Assembly (NCBI GenBank): GCA_024220505.1
Contig: JAKZZE010000012.1
Location: forward strand, 1,488,001-1,552,000
DNA: 64,000 bases
Source: Rhizopus arrhizus
Lineage: Eukaryota > Mucoromycota > Mucoromycetes > Mucorales > Rhizopodaceae
Reading direction: 5' to 3'
Below are positions 10,420 through 21,677 of the stretch, one piece after another (the first letter of the stretch is position 1; the number at the start of each line of letters is the position of its first letter). The translations under genes were made by a program, and so were the position numbers. Below the pieces are notes generated by a model, which was given only the letters and a program-made list of their open reading frames with translations, searched no databases and had not been told where the DNA came from.

Positions 10420-12803
10420 TGAATATGACTAAAAGTTTTTGAGTGGATGTTGAACCAGCCATCATTTCTTCTAATCCAACCAAATTCGTCTGCATCTTCT
10501 TCTTCTTCAAATCTATCGCTCTCCGCTGCTGATCTAGCGTCTTCCTCAGGTTCAGTATAATATGCTTCTCTTCCAAACAAATTGAAAGGCAGTTGTGACT
10601 TGGCTTGTTGCTGACGGGGTGGGGAGTACCAAGTCGGCCTCATCCATTCTGATCTTTGATGGCCTTCAATTAATGGTCTTGCTCTATTAAACGTAAAACC
10701 CATGGAGCTCCTTCTGTTTTCCAGTTGTTCAATGGCAGACTTTATGTCAATAGCACATTTTTCTAATTTTGACTACAAAAATAAAAAAAATAAAGGGTAA
10801 GACAGCTTGTCATTCTTTTTATTAATTTTTTTTATATATTGCTTACCACAAATAATAGCATAGAGCTGAAAGTGCCCAGAAAATCGCTCATTGTTGCGAT
10901 ACTTGTAGGGAGCTTCAGCTTTTCCTGTGGTACAGCCACATATAAACCATTAAAAGCTAAGTGAACAGATGCTATTTCACCTTGGAGACCGCAAATTTGC
11001 ACAAACCACGCAGACAACGACTTCGCAATACTATCTTCCATCACGATATTTAGAAGGCCATCTAATACATCTTTTGATTCTCTAATAACTTTTCCAAGGT
11101 CTTGCAAAAGTTTATCATCATTATTCGTCTTGGCAGCTTCACCAGCACCGACATCGTATTCATCTTCTTCTGTGTCGTAAATGAATCTTAAATCAATTTT
11201 AAACCCCTTGGCCGATTTGCTTGATTCATATTGCTCTTCTTTGTTTCCGGTGTTAATACTATTTATGCTCTCTCCACTACGTATAAACGATGTCAGTATG
11301 CTTATAATAGCTTTTTATTGAGCTTCAGATGAAAACCTTTTCAATCTAATTGTCGAACCGTTTATTGCCAAGATTGAGTCAAACAAAGGAATCCAAATTT
11401 TTCCTAAATAGTCGTATTCAGTAAAACAACTAGCGTATTTCTTCTCTAATAGTCTTGGATTGTTTTCCATTATATTCAAGCTAGTAAAAAAAAAAGTGAG
11501 AGTATTAGACATATGTGCGTAAACTCACTGTTTGTTTTAGACTCTTTACCAAACTTGTAAGACACGTAAGTATTTTAAAAAAGGTTTGTACCCTGGTGCT
11601 TCCTCTAACTCTGTGATATATTTTTTTCCAAGTTCAAATCCATTATCTCGTTGTGATAGCTGTATTACAGTGAAAAGAGATGGTTTAGTAAGTTTTCTTT
11701 TTAATAAAAAACCATTAGCAATTTACCGATGTGATGATCTTCCATGTAGTAGCTATCGCTTGAGGAACATGTCATTTTTTGTTACTGGCGTATTTGGTCA
11801 TCAGCGTACTTCTTATCTCTTGCCATTCCTGTTCCTCAAAATTACAGGCTTGTCCTTCATCTGTCAAGTCTATCAAATCTAAAATAGACGATAGCCCCGT
11901 GCTATATACTTGTTTAGCTGATAGTATGAAATTGGTTCAAATATCAGTTTATAATGCCTACCTCATGTTTTTTCTTTCAAAGCTATTTAAATTAATTTCT
12001 TTTTTGAATAGTTCATATTTCAATAAAGCATCATGCTTGATAGCTGTTCCTACAGAGATTCTCTTACGTTTATTGTCGCTATCAACTTTAGCATAAAAAC
12101 AATCACGCTCTCTCTAAATAATAGAACATCGGTTGGCTCAATAAGGAAAATACAACCGAAAGTGACATACTACCTTTAAAAGAAAATTGGTTTCCGTATC
12201 TGGTATATTAGGGTCTTCGTTGCAATGCAACAATGGTTCATGTTCGTATTCAATTGCTTTTTGATGGCTTTTAACTGGATCAGTTTCTTTCTCGCTGTCA
12301 ACTGAGTCTGTTTCATAACGTTCTTCCCTTCTTTCAGTTGAAATTTCTTTATCAAGTGTGTTTGCATATCCTCTACTGCCAATGATTGCTAATCGAACTC
12401 CATTATTGTAGCCCTCTTGACGCGCTTGGGTATCTAAAGCCTGCCCTTCCAATTCGTGTAATTTGGTTGCAAATCTTGTTTTGAACTGCTTTTTATTTTT
12501 GTTTTGTTTGAGAAAACTTAGAAGATCGGTACAGTAAGAGAGAAGAGCTAAATGCTTGCGCCTTTTCTTGCAAATCGTTTCTAAAGAGTTGCATATTTGT
12601 GAAAATGCTTTATCTGCGTCAACTATATCACTTTCATTTTTCTCTACGTAAGAACTGACTAGCTGATTTATGTCACTCCAATTTACAGCTGGTAATGAGG
12701 AGAAAATCAGATTGATTTTCAAAATGTTGCAAGTATTTCTGTCAAAAGTGAAATCAGATTTGAACCGTGTAAAACTGGCTTTTTGTTCATTTTGAGAAAT
12801 TGG
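10401..12803 (-). CDS. Mucoralean-family protein with possible PD-(D/E)xK-like core, 5' end missing
   Basis: Eight exons join with consistent phase: 12174-12803 (open start), 11962-12113, 11786-11901, 11727-11752, 11550-11659, 11337-11480, 10847-11276, 10401-10772; roughly 630 residues from 12722. I recognise no Pfam domain with certainty, but the middle (YDYLGKIWIPLFDSILA; KGFKIDLRFIY; DVGAGEAAK; then SIHLAFNGLYVAVPQ-like text at ASVHLAFNGLYVAVPQEK) has the look of an expanded, undescribed Mucorales family. Asp in KIDLR followed by GEAAK loosely matches a D...ExxK restriction-nuclease-like core (inference). The C-terminus is acidic. Exon 1 lacks any Met, so an upstream exon is required; a LINE fragment begins ~130 bp away and may have displaced it. 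The unusual donor GTTTTC ends exon 6 (11337). Confidence 0.7.
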
Positions 12804-12933
12804 TTAAATGTTAAAGAGAGAGGTGGCAAAATAGGGATCAAATCAGCGAACGGACTGAAGTTCCTACCATTATTTGGCAGGACTGTTGAAAAAATAATGA
12901 TTTTCAATTTTGAAGTCTTTAGGAACTTGAGTA

Positions 12934-14143
12934 GTGTTGTGTTTAGATCCAAAGTTAAGTGGACTAGGTCTTTTGGATCCACAAATTCAACGACACAACC
13001 TACAGATACGCTGGCTTCGTCAAGTCCTGGAAGACAACCACCCTCAGTCTTGTAGTCAACCTGTATTGCTAGATCATATACGTCGTTTCCATTCAGGAAA
13101 TACTGGAACAAGACTGGCTCTCTTTTCCCCGCTTTTGAGATTACATCCTGCTGCTCACGCCAATAACTTTATGCAAAACATATATGAGGCAGTTGATTCT
13201 TTCGGATATGCAGATACACAACAGGCAAAGTGTACTCCTGCCACACTTCTCCGCTTGCTCCTGTTTGCTATATTCGCTATGATTCCTACTGATTATTGGA
13301 TTACTCGATCACGATACAAAAAACTCAAGGTGTCTCAATTTTTTACGTACGATCACCACTCTGGATGTATATGGCCTTTGTTGTCATCTGACCAGCCTTT
13401 CTCCCCTCGTCTGGTTCCCAAGTTAAGCTGCAATATTCATAATCGTACCATCAAGCTAAATCAGCCTATCTGACCTCATATATTGAATCAAAATCAGCCA
13501 TTGGGTGAAGTAGATGATTCAGCGTTCATCGATGCCTTCTGTTCGCAGCCCCAATGGATCAACTACAAACCTAAACCATTTCGGTTGTCTCTCATACAGC
13601 GATCTCTACCATCATCGGCAATGCCACAAATACAAACTTCCAAGTGGTCATTTTTTGGAAAATGCCTGTTTCGCCTGAAAGCCGGGCTTTATGGTATCGT
13701 CTATTCCACCATAAGCTCTATAGCCAATAACTTTTTTCAAGATTTGACAACAATTTGACCACTTCACAATGTAAATTTTGTTCTGCTAATACTGAAGACT
13801 TACAACACCTCTTTGTGCGCTGTCCTAAGAAATGGAGAGTATGGCTAGATGCCTTCAATTTCTTTAGTCCACACCTCACTTTCACTCAAGACGATGTATG
13901 CTCAATTCTCTGGTCCTTTCAGTAGTTTACTTTTGTTGACAACATTGGTCTCCGGCGTGCCCATTGGAGATTTACTATTGACGGCTTTCCTTTTATTGAT
14001 AAACAGCTGGTCACTCTCAAAAGAGACAGACTCGACCTTGACTAGCATGTTCAATCGCCTACACTCTCTTTCGTTTGGTTCATACCGCTCTCAGACGTGT
14101 GACTCCTATTATAATTTATAAATAAAAATAAACTATTTATTTA

Positions 14144-14174
<31 letters not shown>
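12934..14174 (+). mobile_element. 5'-truncated, mutated LINE fragment with poly(A) tail
   Basis: Broken plus-strand frames encode the C-terminal third of a LINE ORF2: LQIRWLRQVLED and LLRLHPAAHANNF in the region after the reverse transcriptase, then PVSPESRALWYRLFHHKL and a zinc-binding CKFCSANTEDLQHLFVRCPK (zf-RVT type), interrupted by stops (for example near 13473 and 13757) and frameshifts. The copy ends in AATAAAAATAAAC and a run of 30 A (14145-14174). No intact duplication of the 3' flank (GCTTCAGGTC) is found near 12.9 kb, so this copy is older than the 9.7-kb one, or its left edge is deleted. The 5' breakpoint is approximate. Confidence 0.85.
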
Positions 14175-14177
<3 letters not shown>

Positions 14178-15326
14178 TCAGGTCTTAAGTCACGTTTTGT
14201 TTTGTTATTGCATTGAATTCCAGACACTAACGTCATCATTTTTTATTTTTGGTTTTTTTCATCATGATTTCAAAGCTCTGTAATCCTTCATAAATCCTGT
14301 TGACATTGGCTGTTATTGCAACTGTTCATTAGTACCGCATGTCTTTGTTCCCATAGCTTAGGCGTTTGAACTATAGTTCTTTAACTCCAACCTGGTCGGT
14401 AATAGTGATCCGTCCTAAGCATCTTCCGTTACCTTTTCCCTATGGACGGAGTTGTTACTAGCTGGCGGTTGCTTTATTGTAAAGCTGGTCAATCACGTTC
14501 TGCAATCATACACGAGAATCACACGCCGATGAGACAATATACTAACATATGGGAAGTATTATTTGTATCTTTTCATAAATATTTAGATTTCTAACTTTTT
14601 TCAATTTTCTGTCTAATACAAGCGTTCGTTTAGTCAATGGACCTGTTCTACGGAGAACCATTTCATGCCCACTGGTTCACTTACTGCCAGGAATCTTAAT
14701 CAGGACTAGCTTGCTGCTGCTGTCGATATAACATTGTTTGAAAAATAACAAAAATATTCAAGTACATACACTCTGAGCAATAGTTTTTAGTTTATTTATT
14801 CATTTCATTGCTTCCAATTTTTTATTTTAATAAAAAACTGCTTGCGCACCGTATACTGTACAATGCTCATAGCCTCTGCACCACACTCGTTATATCTATT
14901 TCTGCTGTCATCTTCATTCAAAAATACAAATTTTGATATTTTATAAAAGCATGAAAATCATATTTCGAAGTCAGTAAAAGTTTTCAAATTGAGAGGAACG
15001 ACTGTAATGTTGAATAGAGAAAAACCAACTGGATAATCTTATTGTTTCAACATTGATAAAGATGCTTGTTTACAGTAACTGAATTGTATTTAAGCTTCAT
15101 ATATGGTTACACGAGAGGTATTTTAACTTTATCTCTTATTGCATCAAATCTCTTTTTTCTTTGTCATCAAGTTATGCAATCATTCTGCTTCTCAGCCTTA
15201 TTTCCTTTCAGTAAAAAAGGACCATCTCTACATTTAATCCATGTTACAAAACCACATAATTTCTATCTCATTCCAACAAAACCATGAAGAGTTTTTTTTT
15301 TATTCACAATAAATAATACACATAAT
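14175..15326. other. Intergenic, nothing identified
   Basis: Spacer between the LINE A-tail and the 3' end of the phosphorylase gene. A short inverted pair (TCCGTCC at 14411-14417, GGACGGA about 27 bp on) could form a small hairpin. The open frame at 15066-15287 has low-complexity hydrophobic content and no start context. No RNA gene is recognised. Confidence 0.4.
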
Positions 15327-16274
15327 TTAATAGTAACCGGGCAAGATGTAGTTCAATTTACCAACAGTTTCAGGGTTTCTCTTTTCGGGAGCGGTCATAA
15401 CAGCAAATTTCATTGAACCTGTCAACTTGGGTTCAAGAGATCCTTGTTCAACAGCCTTTTCAAGATCAGGCAAGAGGGCGTGAAGCAAGTTCTTTGCGTT
15501 CTTTCCGTTGTTACCCATGTTTTGCATCACAGTCTCGACAGTGACAGCTTCTTCATCTACGCGCCAACAATCATAATCAGTGGACATGCAAATCATTTGG
15601 TATTGGATTTCGGCTTCACGAGCCAACTTGGCTTCGGGCAAGGCAGACATGTTGATCACATCACCACCCCAAGAACGGTACATGTGAGATTCAGCACGAG
15701 TAGAGAAAGTGGGACCTTCCATACAGATTGCTGTCTTGTTACGATGCAACTTGGCGCCGAATTCAAGACTCTTTTCGTGCTTGGCGATCAAATCGGCCAA
15801 ACCGGCGTGGAAGGGATCAGCAAAGACAGCATGAGCAACGAGACCTTCACCAAAGTAGGTGGAAGGACGCAATCCCTTTGTACGGTCAATCACTTGATCA
15901 GGCAAGACAAAGTCGCAAGGAGGAATCTCTTCACGAAGGGAGCCTACTGCGGAAAAGGCCAAGATAACCTCAACACCAAGAGATTTGAGAGCGGCAATAT
16001 TGGCACGTACAGGTACTTCAGTAGGTGTCAAATAGTGACCACGGCCATGGCGGGCTAAGAAGGCTATCTTGTTGCCGTTGGGTGTAGCTGAAATAACAAT
16101 CTTATCACTAGGATATCCCCAAGGCTATCAAGGAGTGAGAATATGAATATTAAATAAGGTGGTATTATTTACAGTTTCAGGGTTAATTTCTTCAATAACT
16201 TCAAGTCCTTCAAGGTTGTAAAGACCTGAGCCACCGATAACGGCAATTTTGATATCCTTTGGTGCGTTAACCAT
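15327..16274 (-). CDS. MTAP: S-methyl-5'-thioadenosine phosphorylase
   Basis: Two exons (16173-16274, 15327-16124, phase 0) encode 299 residues. The enzyme cleaves 5'-methylthioadenosine with phosphate to adenine and methylthioribose-1-phosphate in the methionine salvage pathway, which recycles the by-product of polyamine synthesis (yeast Meu1). Visible signatures are IAVIGGSGLYNLEG at the N-terminus, FLARHGRGHYLTPTEVP with RANIAALKSLGV, CMEGPTFSTRAES and STDYDCW. The length matches the family (about 280-340). The start is the first ATG and lies 5' of the conserved VIGGSGLY strand. The upstream flank, beginning about 130 bp away, is occupied by a Tc1/mariner-like relic that may have altered its promoter. 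Confidence 0.95.
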
Positions 16275-16409
16275 ACTTAACAGGGAAGAAAGAAGAAGCT
16301 ATGGAAAAAATTTCACAGCAAAAAATATCAAAAAAAAGATCAAAAAAATTTTGCCCAATCATATAAAGTTAAAATGTTGTTATTCCGCAAAATAGTCAAA
16401 AATTACTTT

Positions 16410-16519
16410 AGTTGTTCCACTGCCAATTTGGGAAACCAACAAAAAAATTTGCAACGATCGTTCAAAGTTCAATTCACAGATTTGTAAGCAGCGATTTCAC
16501 AGATATTTTACCCCTTCTA
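16410..16519. repeat. Left terminal inverted repeat
   Basis: Pairs with 18712-18822 in reverse complement over about 110 bp with scattered mismatches; the best block spans about 16450-16515. Its right edge merges with the first codon of the transposase-like frame at 16525. Confidence 0.75.
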
Positions 16520-16524
16520 AAAAA

Positions 16525-17316
16525 ATGAAATCGTTGGTATTGTTAAAGGAAGACGGTAAAGGAAATATTTACGACGAGAATGGAGCTGAAGCAACGGATA
16601 TTGTTGATGAGAAGCCTGATTCTTACCTAGAAGAAAACGCTCAGATTCCCACTAACGATAAAAACATTGAACAAAGCAAAAAAGAAATAGGAAGAACTAT
16701 GAAAATAAGTACAAATGCTCAACCAAGTCTAGCACAAAAGAACTACTTTTCCAGTACAAAGCTCACTACCTAATTTTGGTGAGGACTGCAGTTCTTAAAG
16801 CAGGCGTCAAACAAAGTACTGCTCGCATCTAAAGGGAGAGCATAAGCAATGTTTAATCTAACTTTACCATGATGACCCAGGTGCCTAGATTCAAGGCGCT
16901 GTTGAAATGCTTATCAGCAAGTTTGCTGGTCTTGAAATGAAGAGTACATGCGAGACGATTGTAACCTCATTTTTAAGAAAGCTACTTTTTGGTCCGAGGC
17001 AAGAGCAAGCTCAGACATCACTTAAAAATGCTACGATTGGGTCATCGCATGAAGTAACTCGAATATGAATTTTTTTAAAAAAAAATAGCGATTTTATTGA
17101 TGAAGCTGGCTTCCATACTAACATGAAAAAGAGTAGAGCATGAGCTCCCAAAGGGCAAATGGCAGCAATTACTGCTCCTATAACAAAAACACGTACACAT
17201 ACCATTCTTGACGCCATGTCATTTGTAGGTGTGGTAATACTTGGGTGTTCGTGTACTAAAGCAACTTCTTGAAAAGAAGGGTCGAAAATCACACCCGCTG
17301 GCCATTGTTTAAGATT
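16525..17316 (+). pseudogene. Tc1/mariner-like transposase relic
   Basis: An open stretch of 82 codons (16525-16773) begins MKSLVLLKEDGKGNIYDENG. Other frames then give an HTH-like AVLKAGVKQSTARI (near 16780-16830) and NDDPGA-like text. From about 17089 a DDE-type catalytic segment appears: DFIDEAGFHTNMKKSRA, then MAAITAPITKTRTHTIL and SFVGVVIL, with in-frame TGA codons (one right after KKSRA). It ends at GHCLRF where the A-tract begins. The rest of the catalytic domain, including the PPYSPELNPIE-type box, is missing. It is a dead copy; the first Asp-containing DDE motif (FIDEAGFH) is what allows the family call. Confidence 0.75.

Positions 17317-17317
<1 letters not shown>

Positions 17318-17355
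<38 letters not shown>
17318..17355. repeat. Run of 38 A inside the mariner relic
   Basis: The uninterrupted A-tract directly follows the last recognisable transposase codons and separates them from the minus-strand remnant. It could mark the insertion of another retroposed sequence or simple homopolymer growth. Confidence 0.6.
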
Positions 17356-17358
<3 letters not shown>

Positions 17359-17718
17359 TACTTCTATCTGCTCAAGAAGAATCCAGCGCTCTTTCTTCCA
17401 ACGTCCTTCTTTCGCTTTAAGTACTATATTTTTGTTGTCGTGCTCACCTTCTCCGATCGTAGCTGTACACAGCTGGTCTTATGCGACATGACCTCTTCAG
17501 TCAAGGTCTGAATAGTCTTGAGAAAAAGATTATTAATTCCCAATATTCCTGCTTCCTCTTTGATTTCTTTTTAACTCTTGATTTTCCTTCGTTAATGTTA
17601 CATTCAATAACTCTAATTGTTCCTGATCATGCGATGAAAGTCGCTCCAGTCTTCGACTCCAATCTTTATCGGGTTTCTCTGACTGATTTGATTTCTATTG
17701 TTCAGTAATGGCTTCATA
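17356..17718 (-). pseudogene. Coiled-coil-like coding remnant of unknown origin
   Basis: On the minus strand, fragments in more than one frame have coding-like, heptad-rich text: DKDWSRRLERLSSHDQEQ followed by LELLNVTLTKENQELK, then IQTLTEEVMSHKTSC, and VLKAKEGRWKKERWILLEQ. They are separated by stops and a shift of frame, so no intact gene can be written. The composition looks like a Lys/Glu/Leu coiled coil. Either an unrelated gene piece was captured by the mariner-like element, or an intron-bearing host gene was broken. Confidence 0.4.
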
Positions 17719-18711
17719 CTAATGAGATATTTCGCCTCTTCACCAATGTAAAAGTATGTGGCTGAAGGTTTTTTGAATAAAAGTAGAGAGAATGTTTATT
17801 GATTAATAAAAATGGTTACATAATACTTTAAAGAGTAACACAACTTTTACAATAAAGAAGCACAAAAACAAACATAATATGTAACAGTCGTGAATGAAAA
17901 CAATATTGCAGGCTGTATATTATATTATCTTGTCAAGATTCTAGCTTTATTAACAGTATTTTAAAATTACGTTGTAGAGGAGGAGGGCGAATGGTTGCTT
18001 GTATCAGATTTTGCGAGTGAGATACAATACGGACGTACGATTGAGGCTGTTCCATAGCCGCTGATTTATAGCCAATAAAAAGAAAGAAAGTTACCAGCAA
18101 TAAGAGTATAAAGTTATCAAGAGATCTATAAAGTACCTCAAAAGAGATCCACATCGTGAGATAGTAGCGAATGATAAGATTGGTTCGTATGTATCACTTT
18201 TAGGGGGCGTTAGCAAGGAAGCGACGCAGTGAATCTTCCGCTGAGGAGGTCTAGCTTAATTCAAATCTGATGGACTCAAACTTGTGCTGAGCCATTAAGA
18301 ATACAATGGTAGAAGGTGGTATGGTTTTGTGGAGTTAGCGAAATAAAATAAAAATAAACTTCGGCCAAATTAAAAGAAATTAAAGTTAATCAGGATGTTG
18401 TCGACAGATGTGCTTGTAATAACAAATTATTGTAAATTACAAATTGACTTATGTATTTGATTACTTTTTAACACATCGAATTTCATCTTTTTTTAACATT
18501 ATACTATTAGCTTATCATAAACAAATACACATTGCAAGATTTTCATTTTAAGTGTGTATCAGTTTTTTTTTGGGTATCAGATTGAGTTTGTTTGTATGTT
18601 CAATTTTGAGCAAGTCTGTATGTTTTGCATCCATAAAATAGAAATAGGATGCGCAAACATAACGAGAAGTTATAGTTTCTGAATTTTACGTTGTTTTATT
18701 TCATTTTATTA

Positions 18712-18822
18712 GAAGGAGGAAAATATCTGTGAAATCACTGCTTACAAATTTGTGAATTGAACTTTGAGCGATCATTGCTAATTTTTTTTGTTAGTCTCCC
18801 AGATTGACAGTAGAATCACTAT
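18712..18822. repeat. Right terminal inverted repeat
   Basis: Reverse complement of 16410-16519 with mismatches; it lacks a long open frame at its inner side (its ATGAAA is followed by TAA), unlike the left copy. Confidence 0.75.
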
Positions 18823-20329
18823 ATTGGTAAAATTCTTTAGTTATGGTGATAAATGTAAACTCAGATTATATCACTAATAGGATATGTTTTGAGAAAAGGC
18901 TTTAATGATAATAAAAAATCTTATCCGTCTGTCTGAATAACAAATAGATTTTAGCAAACAAGTTTTAAAAACAATGAAGAAATAATTCATTGATAGTTTA
19001 CCGAAGCAAATTGTGGCTGGTCTCGCAGTTGCAAAGTCCACTCTTATAGTTCCATTAGATTTACATGTAAAGCTTGTTTGAATAAAACTCTAAGAATACG
19101 ATTCTTTTTATTGTCATACAACATGTATATGCCTTGCATAGTTCCTGTTTTTTTTTTTTTTTTTTTTTTTTTCTTTTAATAAAATTATAGCCTGTATTCC
19201 AACCTTATTCTTGTTTTTTCTTGTTTTTCATCTTAGTGCAAAAAAGAAAAGAAAAAAAAACTGTAAAAGCTATTCTACATCCTTCTTACCGTCTTGTTTT
19301 TATAATTACAATTTATAGAACACATAAGCTGGCTTCTTGAATTTTTTGGATCTTTGATTTTGTATGCATCTGATATTCTACAGTGATTACTTTTCAATGT
19401 CTCTGATGTATCTTCATTTGTTTATATTTTAATTGCATAATCAGTTATTTGGTTAGCTAAAGAATAGCTCGTCTTCCTTTTTTTTCTATTTTAATATCCA
19501 GGTATAGGGTAACCTTAGATTCTTCTATAATTATAAACAGCAGGTTTATAGTAACCTGTTTTGATTTCTCTGCGTATGTTAAGTACATATAACAAAGGAT
19601 TTGTCTAAAATCACAGTTAAATTGTCCAAAGATATACCTAGGTCAACATACCTGATATTCTATATTTGCACCACTGCTACGAAAAATGCCGATAGCTTAA
19701 ATGTATTCACTGGTATATTAAAAAAACAGATATATTAATCTGTTAAAATAACCAGGCAATGCTATCTATAAGGATAAGATGATAGTATAAAGATTTAAGA
19801 TCATTGGCCTTGGGCTTGAACGATAGTAGCTTTACTGAAGATTATCACAATATATAAACTTGTAATTAGCTTCTTACATTGCTTTCAACGAAATTGTATA
19901 GTTGATGATAAACTAAAATCGGATAAAAGGGGCGACATATGAAGAAATCAATTATAGTTTCCAAAATGTGTTGGAAGCAACTGACTCTTGTGCTGTTGTT
20001 TTTTGCCGCCTTATTTTAATTTTTATTGTTTATTTTCTGAAGACAGCAGTTATTGTTGAAAACCTGCATATACCACTCCCACTTCTACATACAATGATAT
20101 TACTAATAATTTTGCATAGGACAGCTATTTGGAGGATATAATCTTCCAGTAAAAAAAAAATGTTAATAAAATGTATTCAGTATTATGAACGGGAAGAAAC
20201 ATTGATATTTTACTATATCATGACTTGGTCAGTGTATTAATTAAATCTGTTTCTTTTTCAAACTGTAAGATATATATGATATTGACTTTATTTTAAGATA
20301 AATGCATACAAGACAACAAAAAATACAAG
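18823..20329. other. Intergenic, AT-rich, T-tract
   Basis: A run of 25 T lies at 19148-19172. The rest is AT-rich, with only short frames and no splice-supported coding sequence. It holds the 3' flank of the first polygalacturonase gene. Confidence 0.4.
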
Positions 20330-21677
20330 TTAAGAAGAACATTCTGAAATTTTATCAGAGCCTTTCAAATTGACACATACATTCTTGGTATTATTGGAAG
20401 GCTTGGTAATATTGATATCAGTAAGTGTGACATCGGAGCAGGGTGCTTCGATAGAGCAATTGAAGTTGATAATGGGTTTACCTTTAACAGAACCCGAGCT
20501 AAGTTAAATGTTAAAATACCTATTTAACGACAATACATGACTTGCTTTCATAAACTTACCCATGAATATTCTTAAAGTGAACCCCAGTAATATCCAAAGA
20601 GGTTTCATAATTATTGTTACAATATCTCATTTCGTTTTTATCACAGTAATGAGTAGTGATAATAATAGGGTTTTCGGCTTTTTCAAGATAAATGTCTGTA
20701 AAATTTATGTCTTCAACAAAGCCCTTTCCACCAGCCCAAGTCTTGACTCGAACACCGTTTTGACAGTCGATACAGGTACTGTTGTAAACATTGACTTGTG
20801 TAACAAAATCTCTTCTACCACCCATACCAAGAGAACCAATACTGTAGCCATGACCTCCTCTGCAGGTTATATTAGAAACAGTCACTTTTGTTACATCTAC
20901 AAGAAAGGAGAACAAAATGAGCTAGATGCATCACGACGAGATATAGTGGACATCTTTAACTTACTTTCTTTTACTGCAAGACAATCATCTCCTATTGTAA
21001 GATCAGAATCTCTGAATATAACACCTGATGAATGATAGAGATCTAAAGCATCTGTGTTTTTCGCAGGATTACTATTGTTGGAGACTGTATGAATGATAAA
21101 ATCGTGAAGAAGAAGGTTGGTGGAGTTGGTGACATTAAGGTGTGCTCTAGGAGAATTGATGATGTTAAAGTTACCAAAGGATGAATCATTGGCAGCAATG
21201 CGAAGAACAGAAGGTGCGGTACGATCCAAAGCATCCCACCTGACAGTCAATTGTCAGTAATGCCATTCTTTTTGTTTGTTAAAGACTGCAATCAACTTAC
21301 CAAGCCTGTCCATTACCATTAATTGTACCACCGCCATACATCTTAATGTTTGTACCCTTAATCTGAATGTAGTAATCCCCATTTCGATAGGATTCTTCAC
21401 GAACAGGCAAGTTGATGGTGCCAGCAAGGTTAATATTTACATTTTTGAGACCTGAGGTAGTAACGATGCTGTTCAAATTGTATGTGCTATCCTTGGGAAA
21501 AACAACAGTACCACCTGTCTTACATTTTTCAAAAGCTTCAAGGATAGTGATTGCATCATCAGAGTCACTCTTGGCTACAACACATGTATTGGTAGAAGCA
21601 GTAGCAACTTTATTAATTCCAAAAGAGAGCAACAAAATAGCAGTAATAGGAGACGTAAAGGATGTAAACCGGACCAT
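20330..21677 (-). CDS. Secreted polygalacturonase (GH28), copy 1
   Basis: Four exons (21301-21677, 20965-21239, 20560-20896, 20330-20498) encode 385 residues, the usual GH28 size. The enzyme hydrolyses alpha-1,4-linked galacturonan in pectin. A cleavable signal peptide covers about residues 1-27 (MVRFTSFTSPITAILLLSFG). All catalytic motifs are present: NTD at D189 (in NTDALD), GDDC at D210/D211, the GGHG His at 233, and R267/K269 in RVKTW (family R-x-K). Many N-x-S/T sites and paired Cys fit a secreted right-handed beta-helix. Whether it is endo- or exo-acting cannot be decided from this. Exon borders fall at the same places as in the neighbouring copy. Confidence 0.95.

Larger units (their letters stand above)
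16410..18822. mobile_element. Decayed Tc1/mariner-like element bounded by ~110-bp inverted repeats
   Basis: The segment 16410-16519 is repeated in inverted orientation at 18712-18822 with roughly 80% identity by eye (shared blocks AAAGTTCAATTCACA, TTTGTAAGCAG, GATTTCACAGATATTTT). Between them lies a broken transposase on the plus strand (16525-17316), an A-tract at 17318-17355, and a separate minus-strand coding-like remnant (17356-17718). Long imperfect terminal repeats plus a DDE catalytic string place it in the Tc1/mariner superfamily. The outer boundaries and TA target duplication are not resolved, and the element is clearly non-autonomous now. Confidence 0.72.

Noticed and set aside
12719..13111. 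130-codon minus-strand ORF
   Set aside because: It is mostly antisense to the LINE fragment and its left end runs into exon 1 of the minus-strand gene with a stop; no splice signal links it to a protein.
15444..16058. 204-codon plus-strand ORF
   Set aside because: Entirely antisense to the methylthioadenosine phosphorylase exon, whose motifs fix the true strand.
17011..17319. 102-codon minus-strand ORF with hydrophobic content
   Set aside because: It is the antisense of the mariner-like DDE segment, whose plus-strand reading gives the recognisable transposase text.
17933..18154. 73-codon minus-strand ORF with a membrane-like stretch
   Set aside because: Lies inside the mariner-like element, has a doubtful start, and no homologous motif was recognised; splicing it gives only a very short product.
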